DNA from: Polynucleobacter sp. AM-7D1
Lineage (GTDB): Bacteria > Pseudomonadota > Gammaproteobacteria > Burkholderiales > Burkholderiaceae
Reading direction: 5' to 3'
NCBI RefSeq assembly: GCF_018688455.1
Contig: NZ_CP061319.1
Span: 682,001 to 746,000, forward strand
DNA length: 64,000 nucleotides
Below are positions 9,214-16,973 of the stretch, one piece after another. Positions within the stretch are counted from its first letter, which is position 1. Every line of letters starts with the position of its first letter. Below the pieces are notes generated by a model. The model worked only from the letters and a program-made list of their open reading frames with translations. It was not told the origin of the DNA and did no database searches. Position numbers and translations under genes: made by a program.

Positions 9214-10599
9214 TTAGAAGGGTAATTTTGCCTCTGGCTTGGCAGCGAGCAATACCATCTTAAATTCCGCCTGAATCCGCTTAATCGCTTCTTCACTATC
9301 TGCCTCAAAACGCATGACTACTACGGGCGTTGTATTGGAGGGTCTAGCTAGACCAAATCCATCGGCATACTCCACGCGCACACCATCAATCGTATTGATT
9401 GACTCTGATGTCGGGAACTTTGCATTGGCTTTAATAGTTTCTAGCAAGGCAAAGGGTTCACCTTCAGCACAAGCCAGCTGCAACTCTGGAGTACAGATAG
9501 CATTGGGTAGATTATTTAATGTATCGCTTGGATTTTTTTCTTTGCTGAGAATCTCTAGTAAGCGGGCGCCTGTATACAGACCATCATCAAAACCAAACCA
9601 ACGATCTTTAAAGAAGATATGACCACTCATCTCGCCAGCTAGTGGGGCGCCGGTTTCTTTTAGCTTGGCTTTGACTAGGGAATGGCCTGTTTTCCACATG
9701 ATGGGTTCGCCACCATGTTCTTTGACATAGGTTGCTAAATTACGAGTGCATTTCACATCATAAATAATTTGGCCGCCTGGATTGCGGGCGAGAACGTCTT
9801 TAGCAAAGAGCATCATCTGGCGATCTGGAAAAATCACTTGGCCATCTTTGGTCACTACGCCCAAACGATCCGCATCGCCATCAAAGGCAAGGCCTAATTC
9901 ATTATCGGTAGTCTGAAGATTCTTGATGAGATCTTGTAAATTTTCGATATGTGCTGGATCAGGGTGGTGATTGGGAAAATGCCCATCCACTTCGCAGAAT
10001 AGCTCTGCAACCTCACAGCCTAAAGCTCTAAACAACTTCCCAGCAAATGCACCACCAACACCATTACCGCAATCTACGGCAATCTTCATGGGGCGAGCAA
10101 GTTTGATGTCTCCTACGATGTAATTGAGATACATTGGGAAAATATCAAAAGTGCTTCTAGTGCCTTGGCCTACGGCAAACTTCTTCGCTTCAATGCGCTT
10201 ACGTAAATCCTGAATTTTTTCCCCGTAAATCGCCGCTGTCCCCAAAACCATTTTGAAGCCGTTGTAATTAGGTGGGTTGTGGCTGCCGGTAATCATGATC
10301 CCGGACCTTGGTGTCTTGCCATTAATCGTATGGTTAGCAGCAAAGTACACCATCGGTGTTGCAACCATCCCTAGATCAATTACATTAATACCGGTGGAAA
10401 GCAGGCCTTCAGTAAGAGCCTCAATCAAGCTGGGGCCAGATAGGCGACCATCACGACCGATGACGATATCTGTTTCACCAAGCTCACGCATCTCAGTGCC
10501 AAATGCTTGGCCAATGAGTTTGGCGATTGAGGGATCTAAGGTCTCATCAATGATGCCGCGGATGTCATACGCTTTAAAAATAGATGGAGACAATTGCAT
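9214..10599 (-). CDS. Phosphomannomutase/phosphoglucomutase (alpha-D-phosphohexomutase)
   Basis: A 461-residue member of the AlgC/ManB family that moves phosphate between C1 and C6 of mannose or glucose. It shows the N-terminal IFKAYDIRG, the phosphoserine loop [18 protein letters not shown], the metal site DGDADRLG and the sugar-binding [12 protein letters not shown] 10599 has AGGA seven bases upstream; a longer frame from 10626 is not needed. It lies 44 bp after pgi, so the two hexose-phosphate enzymes are probably co-transcribed. Whether mannose or glucose phosphate is the main substrate cannot be decided here. Confidence 0.92.
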   Translation of the reverse strand: MQLSPSIFKAYDIRGIIDETLDPSIAKLIGQAFGTEMRELGETDIVIGRDGRLSGPSLIEALTEGLLSTGINVIDLGMVATPMVYFAANHTINGKTPRSGIMITGSHNPPNYNGFKMVLGTAAIYGEKIQDLRKRIEAKKFAVGQGTRSTFDIFPMYLNYIVGDIKLARPMKIAVDCGNGVGGAFAGKLFRALGCEVAELFCEVDGHFPNHHPDPAHIENLQDLIKNLQTTDNELGLAFDGDADRLGVVTKDGQVIFPDRQMMLFAKDVLARNPGGQIIYDVKCTRNLATYVKEHGGEPIMWKTGHSLVKAKLKETGAPLAGEMSGHIFFKDRWFGFDDGLYTGARLLEILSKEKNPSDTLNNLPNAICTPELQLACAEGEPFALLETIKANAKFPTSESINTIDGVRVEYADGFGLARPSNTTPVVVMRFEADSEEAIKRIQAEFKMVLLAAKPEAKLPF

Positions 10600-10643
10600 T
10601 ACAGATCCTTTGGTAAATACACCCAAACAATGCTGGGCGAAAA

Positions 10644-12140
10644 CTAGTCATTTGAATTTAATAAATTAATGCGAGCAGCAGTCACCGCATCAATATCTGT
10701 ACTAGCTTGAATATCATTCTGATGACTTGCGAGGGCCTTCTCAATTGGCTTAGCTAGTACTTTGCCGTATTCCACGCCAGGTTGATCAAAGCTATTGATA
10801 TTCCAGAGTGCGCCTAATGTTGCTGTACGGTTCTCGTATAAAGCAAGCAGGGCGCCAAGATAAAAAGCGTTGAGCTTAGGAAACAATAAGAGATTGCTCG
10901 GACGTTTGCCGGGGTAAACATCATTTGGATTGCTGGCGGTTTTGCCATTGGCTAGTGCCTGAGCTTGTGCCAAGCAGTTAGAAAGCAGAATGCGATGATG
11001 TGCTACTGCCTCTGGTCTATCACTCATCGGCTCACGTACGGCAATGAAATCAATTGGAATGATTTCTGTACCTTGATGAAAGAGCTGGAAGTAAGAGTGT
11101 TGCGCATTGCTACCTGCGCTGCCAAATACGACTGGTGAAGAATGCTTAACAGGCTTGCCATCGCGATCAACACTCTTGCCGTTACTCTCCATATCCAGCT
11201 GTTGCAACCACTTTGGAAACCAATCCAAGGCATCGGCATACGGAATAGCAGCATAAGCCTTGATATTGTGTTTCTCTTGCTGGTATAGCAAGGTGAGCGC
11301 CATGATAACGGGCAGATTTTCTTCGAGAGATGCATTCTTAAAATGCAAATCCATGGCCTCAGCACCAGCCAAAAATTGTTTGAAAGTCTCAAAGCCATAT
11401 TGCAAGGCAATAGGTAAGCTAACTGCTGACCACACGGAGTAGCGACCGCCAACCCAATCCCAGAAAGGAAAAATATTTTCTTCTTCAACCCCAAAGTCTT
11501 TAGCGGCAGGAATATTGGCGGTGACCGCATACAAAGCATGTGCAATTTGACTTGACGTGCGTCCACTCTCTTTAAGCCAAGCCACAACGGCTTTGGCATT
11601 CATGGAAGTTTCGAGAGTCGTAAATGATTTCGAGACCACAATCACGCGGGTGCTATGAGGCTGAGCGCGCGCCAAAATGCGTGCTAATTCAGCGGTATCA
11701 ATGTTCGCTAAGAAATGCATGCGCATTCCGCGACTTTCAATGCCAGGCACATGTGCTAAAGCTTCAATTGCTAAGCGGGGGCCAAAGTCAGACCCACCGA
11801 TCCCAATGTGAATCACATCTGTGACACCAACCCATTTGTTGCAAAGTGCTTCAATGCGACGCCAAACCTCAGATACTGCTGGCATAACGTCTGAACCATC
11901 AATCAGTACTGGCGTTTTGCTCAGATTGCGCAGCGCCGAATGGAGGGCAGGGCGATCTTCGCTATTGTTGATGTGCTTACCAGCAAACAGGTCTGCAATG
12001 AACTGCTCTAACTGAGATTTACGAGCATTCGCAAATAACTTTGCCCAGTCGCTGGCGTCAATTCCTTGATAGGCGGTATCGAGCACCACATCAAGGGCAG
12101 AGTGAACACTGTTACTGGCTAATTGGGCTTGCAAGGACAT
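10644..12140 (-). CDS. pgi: Glucose-6-phosphate isomerase
   Basis: A 498-residue cytoplasmic enzyme interconverting glucose-6-phosphate and fructose-6-phosphate. Motifs: HIGIGGSDFGPRLA, VVSKSFTTLETSMNA, FWDWVGGRYSVWSAVSLP, MESNGKSVDRDG (with the catalytic glutamate) and GTEIIPIDFI. It is about 50 residues shorter than the E. coli enzyme but no core motif is lost. On the minus strand TAAAAT (12152-12147) sits exactly 6 nt before the ATG. The only purine-rich stretch, AGGA, touches the start codon and is too close to act as a ribosome site, which suggests a leaderless transcript. Confidence 0.95.
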   Translation of the reverse strand: MSLQAQLASNSVHSALDVVLDTAYQGIDASDWAKLFANARKSQLEQFIADLFAGKHINNSEDRPALHSALRNLSKTPVLIDGSDVMPAVSEVWRRIEALCNKWVGVTDVIHIGIGGSDFGPRLAIEALAHVPGIESRGMRMHFLANIDTAELARILARAQPHSTRVIVVSKSFTTLETSMNAKAVVAWLKESGRTSSQIAHALYAVTANIPAAKDFGVEEENIFPFWDWVGGRYSVWSAVSLPIALQYGFETFKQFLAGAEAMDLHFKNASLEENLPVIMALTLLYQQEKHNIKAYAAIPYADALDWFPKWLQQLDMESNGKSVDRDGKPVKHSSPVVFGSAGSNAQHSYFQLFHQGTEIIPIDFIAVREPMSDRPEAVAHHRILLSNCLAQAQALANGKTASNPNDVYPGKRPSNLLLFPKLNAFYLGALLALYENRTATLGALWNINSFDQPGVEYGKVLAKPIEKALASHQNDIQASTDIDAVTAARINLLNSND

Positions 12141-12280
12141 TCCTAGATTTTATCAATAAGGACATCAAAACCCCCTTAAAACGCTGAAAATGTTACGATT
12201 TCATCAATAACAAGGCTTTAGCTTGGGCAAAAGTCATCACAAGATTGAGACATATCTGAAATCAGGTCAGGAATAGCGGA

Positions 12281-13417
12281 ATGGAGCAGGTTGATTGCGT
12301 CGTAGTAGGCGCTGGAGTGGTTGGATTAGCAGTTGCTCGCGAGATGGCATTGCAGGGTCGAGAAACTATCCTGCTCGAGCGCGAAGATTCATTCGGAACT
12401 ATTAGCAGTGCACGTAATAGTGAAGTCATTCATGCGGGGATTTATTACCCAAAAGATTCTCTCAAGGCCAAACTCTGCGTGGAAGGCAATCGGCTCTTGT
12501 ATGAATACTGCCGCATTCATCAGGTGAGCACACAAGCTTATGGAAAGCTGATTGTTGCTGCTGATACTAGTCAGCTAGATGATCTCCAGGCTATTTTGTA
12601 CAAAGCGCAAAACAATCAAGTACCCGATATCAAGATGATCTCAGGAGCGCAAGCCAAAGCGCTTGAGCCGCAGTTGCAGTGTGAAGCAGCAGTGCTCTCA
12701 GCATCAACGGGTGTAGTCGATAGTCATGGATTAATGTTGTCACTGCTAGGTGGTTTTGAAGATGCGGGTGGTATGGTTGCATACCAATCTCCATTGCTTG
12801 GCGCTAAGCCAATTGGCAATGCTGCCGAAAGCGGGTTCGAGCTCACGATTGGCGGTGCCGATGGCATGACTATTCAGACCAAGTTACTGATCAATTGCGC
12901 GGGACTTAGCGCCCCAGCATTAGCTCAAAAAATCGAAGGCCTCTCGAAAGATCTGATACCTAAAGCTTACTTCGCCAAAGGCAACTACTTCTCTTTATCC
13001 GGAAAGTCTCCGTTCAGCCATTTGATTTACCCCATTCCTGAACCTGGCGGATTAGGCGTTCATCTAACGCTTGATATGGGTGGACAGGCGAAGTTTGGTC
13101 CTGATGTGGAATGGCTCGATATTGATGATGAAAGTCAAATTAACTATACGGTCGATCCAAAACGGGGAGAAGGCTTTTACGCCGCAGTAAGGCAATACTG
13201 GCCAGGCCTAAAAGACGGTGCTTTGCAGGCGGATTACTCTGGTGTCAGGGCCAAAATCGTCCCGCCAAATGCCCCAGCAGGAGACTTTTACTTCGAAGGG
13301 CCTGAGCAGCATCAGCTTCAAGGCTTATTTAACCTCTATGGCTTTGAGTCCCCAGGCCTCACCTCTTGTTTGGCAATTGCCCAGCATTTGGAGGCGCAGA
13401 TCAAAAGTTCTTTATAA
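12281..13417 (+). CDS. FAD-dependent oxidoreductase, L-2-hydroxyglutarate oxidase (LhgO)-like
   Basis: A 378-residue flavoprotein of the DAO fold. The N terminus has the FAD dinucleotide site VVVGAGVVGLAVAREMA and an acidic residue ending the second strand (LLERED). RNSEVIHAGIYY is characteristic of the L-2-hydroxyglutarate dehydrogenase/oxidase group, and the C-terminal NLYGFESPGLTSCLAIAQ closes the flavin site. It probably oxidises L-2-hydroxyglutarate or a similar 2-hydroxyacid to the keto acid. ATG 12281 has AGGA upstream at a good distance. The TAA stop overlaps the -10 box of the following tRNA-Ser gene. It is divergent from pgi. Confidence 0.8.
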   Translation: MEQVDCVVVGAGVVGLAVAREMALQGRETILLEREDSFGTISSARNSEVIHAGIYYPKDSLKAKLCVEGNRLLYEYCRIHQVSTQAYGKLIVAADTSQLDDLQAILYKAQNNQVPDIKMISGAQAKALEPQLQCEAAVLSASTGVVDSHGLMLSLLGGFEDAGGMVAYQSPLLGAKPIGNAAESGFELTIGGADGMTIQTKLLINCAGLSAPALAQKIEGLSKDLIPKAYFAKGNYFSLSGKSPFSHLIYPIPEPGGLGVHLTLDMGGQAKFGPDVEWLDIDDESQINYTVDPKRGEGFYAAVRQYWPGLKDGALQADYSGVRAKIVPPNAPAGDFYFEGPEQHQLQGLFNLYGFESPGLTSCLAIAQHLEAQIKSSL

Positions 13418-13418
13418 T
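13413..13418 (+). promoter_or_regulatory. -10 element of tRNA-Ser, inside the preceding gene's stop
   Basis: A perfect TATAAT at 13413-13418 contains the TAA stop (13415-13417) of the LhgO-like gene. A transcript would begin near 13425, about a dozen bases before the mature tRNA end. No good -35 box is seen 17 bp upstream. Confidence 0.6.
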
Positions 13419-13437
13419 CTAGGACTCAAATCGCAAA

Positions 13438-13527
13438 GGAAGAGTGGCAGAGCGGTTGAATGCACCAGTCTTGAAAACTGGCGAGGATGAAAGTCCTCCG
13501 TGAGTTCGAATCTCACCTCTTCCGCCA
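13438..13527 (+). tRNA. tRNA-Ser(UGA)
   Basis: A 90-nt class II tRNA. The acceptor arm GGAAGAG pairs with CTCTTCC, discriminator G, and CCA is encoded (13525-13527). The anticodon stem CCAGT/ACTGG encloses CTTGAAA with anticodon TGA. A long variable arm is present, as expected for serine. Confidence 0.97.
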
Positions 13528-13590
13528 AGTTAATAGGTATTACAAGGGTTTGTGGCAATACAACAGCCTTGTTACCAAAATCGTTACCAA

Positions 13591-13618
13591 AGCCATCCTG
13601 CGGGGTGGCTTTTTTCTT
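13591..13618 (+). terminator. Terminator after tRNA-Ser
   Basis: AAGCCATCC, loop TGCG, GGGTGGCTT with one G-T wobble, followed by TTTTC, some 65 bp after the tRNA. The rest of 13528-13774 holds no gene that I can support. Confidence 0.75.
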
Positions 13619-13681
13619 GGTCGCTACTGGCTCGCCATCAGTCAAAAAATCTGCTTTGTGATGCCAGAAAGATCCTGCTCA

Positions 13682-13718
13682 TAGGGGTATCCCTAAATAA
13701 AATTAATGTCTTTATAGT
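13682..13718 (+). promoter_or_regulatory. Candidate activator-dependent promoter of the Sel1-repeat gene
   Basis: TATAGT at 13713-13718 could be a -10. Exactly 17 bp upstream, where a -35 box should be, there is instead an inverted repeat TAGGG-GTAT-CCCTA (13682-13695). This arrangement suits an activator or repressor bound over the -35. The regulator is unknown. Confidence 0.35.
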
Positions 13719-13774
13719 GGGTCAATAATTTCTAACAATAAGAATCTCAGGGTTCTATAGGGACTAAGACAAAT

Positions 13775-14458
13775 ATGTATGACGATCAATCACGCCTTGA
13801 TTTAGGGCAACTAAATATCGAGCGCGGAAGTTATTCTGCTGCATTTGATATCTTTTATGGCCTCGCTAAAGATCGCGCTAGCGAAGATGCACTTTATGCA
13901 TTAACTAAGATGTGTTTTGATGGCCGCCTAAACCCCGAGCAAATCAATACGCTATTTACATTACAGAACTCAAATAGTAGTTTGGGTAATGGTTATGCGC
14001 ACTTTAATGTGGGCTTAATGTTTGAGCGCGGCATGGGTGATGTTAAGCAAGATTACAAAACTGCCGTCGAGTACTATGAAAAAGCAATCAAAGAAGAAGT
14101 GCTAGATGCCTACTGTAATTTAGGCAATATTTACATTCTGGGTACAGGTGTAGCGCACGGTGTAGTCCCAAATCGCGAAAAAGGTATTGCCTTGTTAAAA
14201 AAAGGTGCGGAGGAGGGTAGTAGGCAGGCTGCATTTACCTTAGGTTCTTTATATGCAACTGGCGACATTATTGAGCAGGATCTCAAGCAGGGATACCTCT
14301 ATTTAACCCTGGCTGCTTTTGCTAAGCATGATCAGGCAAAGCGGGTTCTCCTGATATTTGAACATGCTCACCCAGGCAACTACCGGGAGGAATTTGACAC
14401 GGCTCAGCAACAATATTGGAAGATTGAAACTATGCGTAGGCTTTATAAGTGCGTTTAA
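13775..14458 (+). CDS. Sel1-like repeat (SLR/TPR-type) protein
   Basis: A 227-residue soluble protein without a signal peptide or membrane segment. Sel1-type helical repeats are visible, for example AHFNVGLMFERGMGDVKQDY, then AVEYYEKAIKEEVLDAYCNL, then LGSLYATGDIIEQDLKQGY. Such repeats form a superhelix that binds other proteins; no catalytic motif is present and the partner cannot be guessed. ATG 13775 has only a weak purine stretch upstream (AGGGA). It stands alone between a tRNA terminator and a bidirectional terminator, so it is its own transcription unit. Confidence 0.85.
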   Translation: MYDDQSRLDLGQLNIERGSYSAAFDIFYGLAKDRASEDALYALTKMCFDGRLNPEQINTLFTLQNSNSSLGNGYAHFNVGLMFERGMGDVKQDYKTAVEYYEKAIKEEVLDAYCNLGNIYILGTGVAHGVVPNREKGIALLKKGAEEGSRQAAFTLGSLYATGDIIEQDLKQGYLYLTLAAFAKHDQAKRVLLIFEHAHPGNYREEFDTAQQQYWKIETMRRLYKCV

Positions 14459-14481
14459 TGCCCTTGGGCTAAAGCCAAATA

Positions 14482-14516
14482 AAAACCCCAGCAATCACTT
14501 GCTGGGGTTTTGTCTT
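14482..14516. terminator. Bidirectional terminator between convergent genes
   Basis: A perfect 13-bp stem (AAAACCCCAGCAA at 14482-14494 with TTGCTGGGGTTTT at 14499-14511) and loop TCAC. T runs follow in both directions, so it can end both the Sel1-repeat gene and the minus-strand gene beyond it. Confidence 0.9.
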
Positions 14517-14543
14517 TCTACTAACTAGAAAAGCGTTATCGCA

Positions 14544-15125
14544 TTACTTCTTTGCAGCTGGTGCACTTACAACAGCGGCAATTGCTTCTGTGTACACGAC
14601 TCTAACTTGGTCGTTTACAGCGATATCTTTCATCAAGTCAGGATTCTGAACTTTAACTTTAAAGATGTTTCCTTGAGGGCCTTTTAAAGATACGGTATTT
14701 TTAGCTGCATCAATCGCTTCAACATTCGCAGTTGCAGTTACGGTGTTGCTAGTGATCATGCCTGGCTTATCGCCTTGTGGGGCAGTAGTAGTGCTAGTAG
14801 TAACTTGCTCACTAGTGGTGCCTGGGTTTTTTACCTTAACCAATTCAATCGCTACAGCGAGTTCATAAACAACGTCAAAACGATCACCCACTTTGATTTC
14901 AGCAAAGTTCTTTACTTCAGGACCAGCAACAATAGTCGATTCACCATCTTGATTTTTGAGAGTAACTGTACGAGTTGCAGCATCAATCTTGATTACTTCA
15001 CCGTCATAAATGAGAGCAGTTTCTTGAGCAGCTACGGCAGCAACAGGAGGCTTTGGTTGATTGAGCATGAAGTAGGCAGCTGCAGCAATAGCAGTAAGAA
15101 TGATCACAATGACTATTTTTTTCAT
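14544..15125 (-). CDS. Membrane-anchored protein with two tandem homologous domains, function unknown
   Basis: A 193-residue protein. Residues 1-20 are a short positive start and one hydrophobic segment (KKIVIVIILTAIAAAAYFML), an uncleaved anchor or signal peptide. The exported part holds two related units of about 55 residues: 42-96 (GEVIKIDAATRTVTLKNQDG onward) and 133-187 (ANVEAIDAAKNTVSLKGPQG onward). Both are likely small beta domains, each ending in a VxDxxxVVYxxAxA pattern, joined by a Thr/Pro-rich linker. I chose ATG 15125 because the start then coincides with the signal; the frame is open for 48 residues more. I do not recognise a specific function. It is divergent from the cytochrome operon. 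Confidence 0.75.
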   Translation of the reverse strand: MKKIVIVIILTAIAAAAYFMLNQPKPPVAAVAAQETALIYDGEVIKIDAATRTVTLKNQDGESTIVAGPEVKNFAEIKVGDRFDVVYELAVAIELVKVKNPGTTSEQVTTSTTTAPQGDKPGMITSNTVTATANVEAIDAAKNTVSLKGPQGNIFKVKVQNPDLMKDIAVNDQVRVVYTEAIAAVVSAPAAKK

Positions 15126-15374
15126 AACGGTATTAATCCTTAATAAATTGAGGTGCATTAGCTTTGAGTGGTAATGCAGTAATTGATAAATGCACTTAAT
15201 TTGGCATTTATATAGATTGTAATACTCATACCAACTAACGGAATCATTTTGGAGGGGAGTTTCAGTCAATCAACTCTAAATACCCGACTATTTTGCTTAC
15301 TTATCAAAATGGACTGTCATATCAATGGCGCATACTAAGTAAATAGTATGAGTAGTGTTAATAGAGAGGCATGT

Positions 15375-15758
15375 ATGTTTTGGAAGTTATTTTCGGGGCT
15401 TGTTTTCATGGGCCTGCCCCTTATAGTTAGCGCGGCAACGCCTCAGGACTTACTAAAGTCTTATGAGGCTCAATCTGGTAAAGCATCACCCAGTAGAGGA
15501 GAGCAGTTCTTCAATGCCAAGCACGGTAAGGAATGGAGCTGTGCATCCTGTCATGAAAATCCCCCAAATCACGACACTAAACACATTGTGACTGGGAAGG
15601 TGATTAAGCCATTGGCACCTAGCGCCAATCCTGCACGATTTACTGATGAGGCCAAGGCTGAGAAATGGTTTAAGCGTAACTGCAATGATGTACTAGGCAG
15701 AGACTGTAGTGCACAAGAAAAAGCGGATGTCCTCTCTTGGTTAATGACTGTTAAATGA
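15375..15758 (+). CDS. SHP-type monoheme cytochrome c (DUF1924)
   Basis: A 127-residue periplasmic c-type cytochrome. Residues 1-20 form a Sec signal peptide ending near VSAA. One heme site is present, CASCH (Cys56, Cys59, His60), and the C-terminal NCNDVLGRDC segment is the mark of sphaeroides heme protein (SHP), in which an asparagine is the second, displaceable heme ligand and a disulfide forms nearby. Family work in Rhodobacter shows SHP binds O2 and NO when reduced. ATG 15375 was chosen for the GAGAGG upstream; ATG 15348 is also possible. It overlaps the next gene by ATGA. Confidence 0.82.
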   Translation: MFWKLFSGLVFMGLPLIVSAATPQDLLKSYEAQSGKASPSRGEQFFNAKHGKEWSCASCHENPPNHDTKHIVTGKVIKPLAPSANPARFTDEAKAEKWFKRNCNDVLGRDCSAQEKADVLSWLMTVK

Positions 15759-16231
15759 ATCTCCCCAATATGAAAAAAATTCTTCTAATTGCTTTCTCCA
15801 TACTGATGGCGGCATCACCTACATTCGCTGCAAAAATGGCAATGCCTGCAGATGCACCAGCTTCATACGAGGCTGAGTGTGCAAGTTGCCATATGGCCTA
15901 TCCACCAGCATTATTAAGCGAACAAAGCTGGAAAAATGTCATGTCTGGCCTATCCAAGCACTTTGGTACCGATGCCAGTGTAGATGCAAAGACTCAAACT
16001 GAAATTACAAGCTGGTTAATAAAGAATGCCGCTACTCGACAGAAGTACAGTGAGACCGCCCCCGAAAACCGCATTACCAAAACATCATGGTTTATTCGTA
16101 AGCATGATGAAGTGAGGGCAGATGTTTGGAAGCGGGCAAGCATCAAGAGCCCTGCCAATTGTGGAGCTTGTCATATTGATGCTGATAAAGGCATTTTTAG
16201 TGAGAACAATATTAAGATCCCAGCGAAATGA
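15755..16231 (+). CDS. Diheme cytochrome c (DHC), SHP electron donor
   Basis: A 158-residue periplasmic cytochrome with a signal peptide (KKILLIAFSILMAASPTFAA) and two heme sites: CASCH (Cys42, Cys45, His46) and CGACH (Cys136, Cys139, His140). It matches the DHC family that reduces SHP. The start overlaps the SHP stop as ATGA, and its own stop overlaps the next gene the same way, so the three are translationally coupled. A second possible start is ATG 15770. Confidence 0.85.
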   Translation: MNLPNMKKILLIAFSILMAASPTFAAKMAMPADAPASYEAECASCHMAYPPALLSEQSWKNVMSGLSKHFGTDASVDAKTQTEITSWLIKNAATRQKYSETAPENRITKTSWFIRKHDEVRADVWKRASIKSPANCGACHIDADKGIFSENNIKIPAK

Positions 16232-16914
16232 GCCATCAGATGAATGAGTCAATTCGTGATGGAGTTGGAGCCACTGGCAAGGTAAGGGAAGCCATTATGG
16301 TGTGGGACATGCCGGTGAGAGTGTTTCATTGGCTACTAGTAATTTGTTTTGCTGGTGCTTGGCTTAGCTCAGAGAGTGAGCGATGGGCCATGATTCACTA
16401 TGCATTTGGATATACCGCGTGTTTACTTGTTCTTATTCGCTTAGTGTGGGGTCTGATTGGCACTCGCTATGCCAGATTTAGTCAATTTCTGAAGAAACCA
16501 AAGGCAGTGCTTGAACATTTTATGGCTATGCTACGCGGCCATCCTCATCACGATGTTGGGCACAACCCAGCGGGCGGTCTGGTTATGTTTGCGCTGATGC
16601 TCCTCATCTTGATTATTGGGTTGAGTGGTTATTTATCCATTAAAGAGTTTCTAGGTAATTTTGTTTCAGAGATTCATGAGGCGATTTCTAGTTTAGTTTT
16701 GGGCCTAGTCGTCGTTCATATTGTTGCCGCAGTTGGCATGAGCTTGATCGAAAGACAAAATCTCATCAGATCAATGGTGACAGGTAAGAAGCAGGGTATG
16801 CCAGAGCAAGGAATTCCTTATCCACAATATCTAATCGGCGCCCTCATTTTTCTTGGTGCTCTCTACTTCTTCTACCTCACTTTAACTGGCAAATTGCCTA
16901 GCCTGACTCAGTAA
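16228..16914 (+). CDS. Cytochrome b561 family membrane protein
   Basis: A 228-residue inner-membrane diheme cytochrome b. The first segment begins WDMPVRVFHWLLVICFAGAW; the helices carry His residues at FHW, IHYAFGY, EIHEAISS and VVHIVAAVG that can ligate two hemes. It should take electrons from the quinol pool and pass them to the periplasmic diheme cytochrome. The order SHP, DHC, cytochrome b561 is a known gene cluster in purple bacteria and other Proteobacteria, often with a two-component system; here a histidine kinase follows. Confidence 0.87.
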   Translation: MSHQMNESIRDGVGATGKVREAIMVWDMPVRVFHWLLVICFAGAWLSSESERWAMIHYAFGYTACLLVLIRLVWGLIGTRYARFSQFLKKPKAVLEHFMAMLRGHPHHDVGHNPAGGLVMFALMLLILIIGLSGYLSIKEFLGNFVSEIHEAISSLVLGLVVVHIVAAVGMSLIERQNLIRSMVTGKKQGMPEQGIPYPQYLIGALIFLGALYFFYLTLTGKLPSLTQ

Positions 16915-16973
16915 AAGTCTCCCCGATATATGATTGAGATAGGGGATATTCACCTCGTTGTACGATAGATGGC

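Noticed and set aside
9165-9308. Long N-terminal extension of nadA
   Set aside because: Overlaps the mutase gene; NadA homology starts after ATG 9164.
11024-11599. 191-codon minus-strand frame inside pgi
   Set aside because: Alternative frame of pgi with improbable composition (many Trp, Met and Cys).
13412-13684. Frames on both strands over tRNA-Ser and its downstream region
   Set aside because: They overlap a certain tRNA and its terminator and resemble no family.
13528-13774. Remnant of an element integrated at tRNA-Ser
   Set aside because: No copy of the tRNA 3' end and no integrase remnant is present downstream; only a short repeat of GTTACCAAA was seen.
15126-15269. 48 extra N-terminal residues on the two-repeat protein
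   Set aside because: The signal/anchor sequence begins at ATG 15125; the upstream residues look random.
16915-16950. TCCCC/GGGGA hairpin between cytochrome b561 and the kinase gene
   Set aside because: Five pairs, long loop and no T run; too weak to call a terminator.
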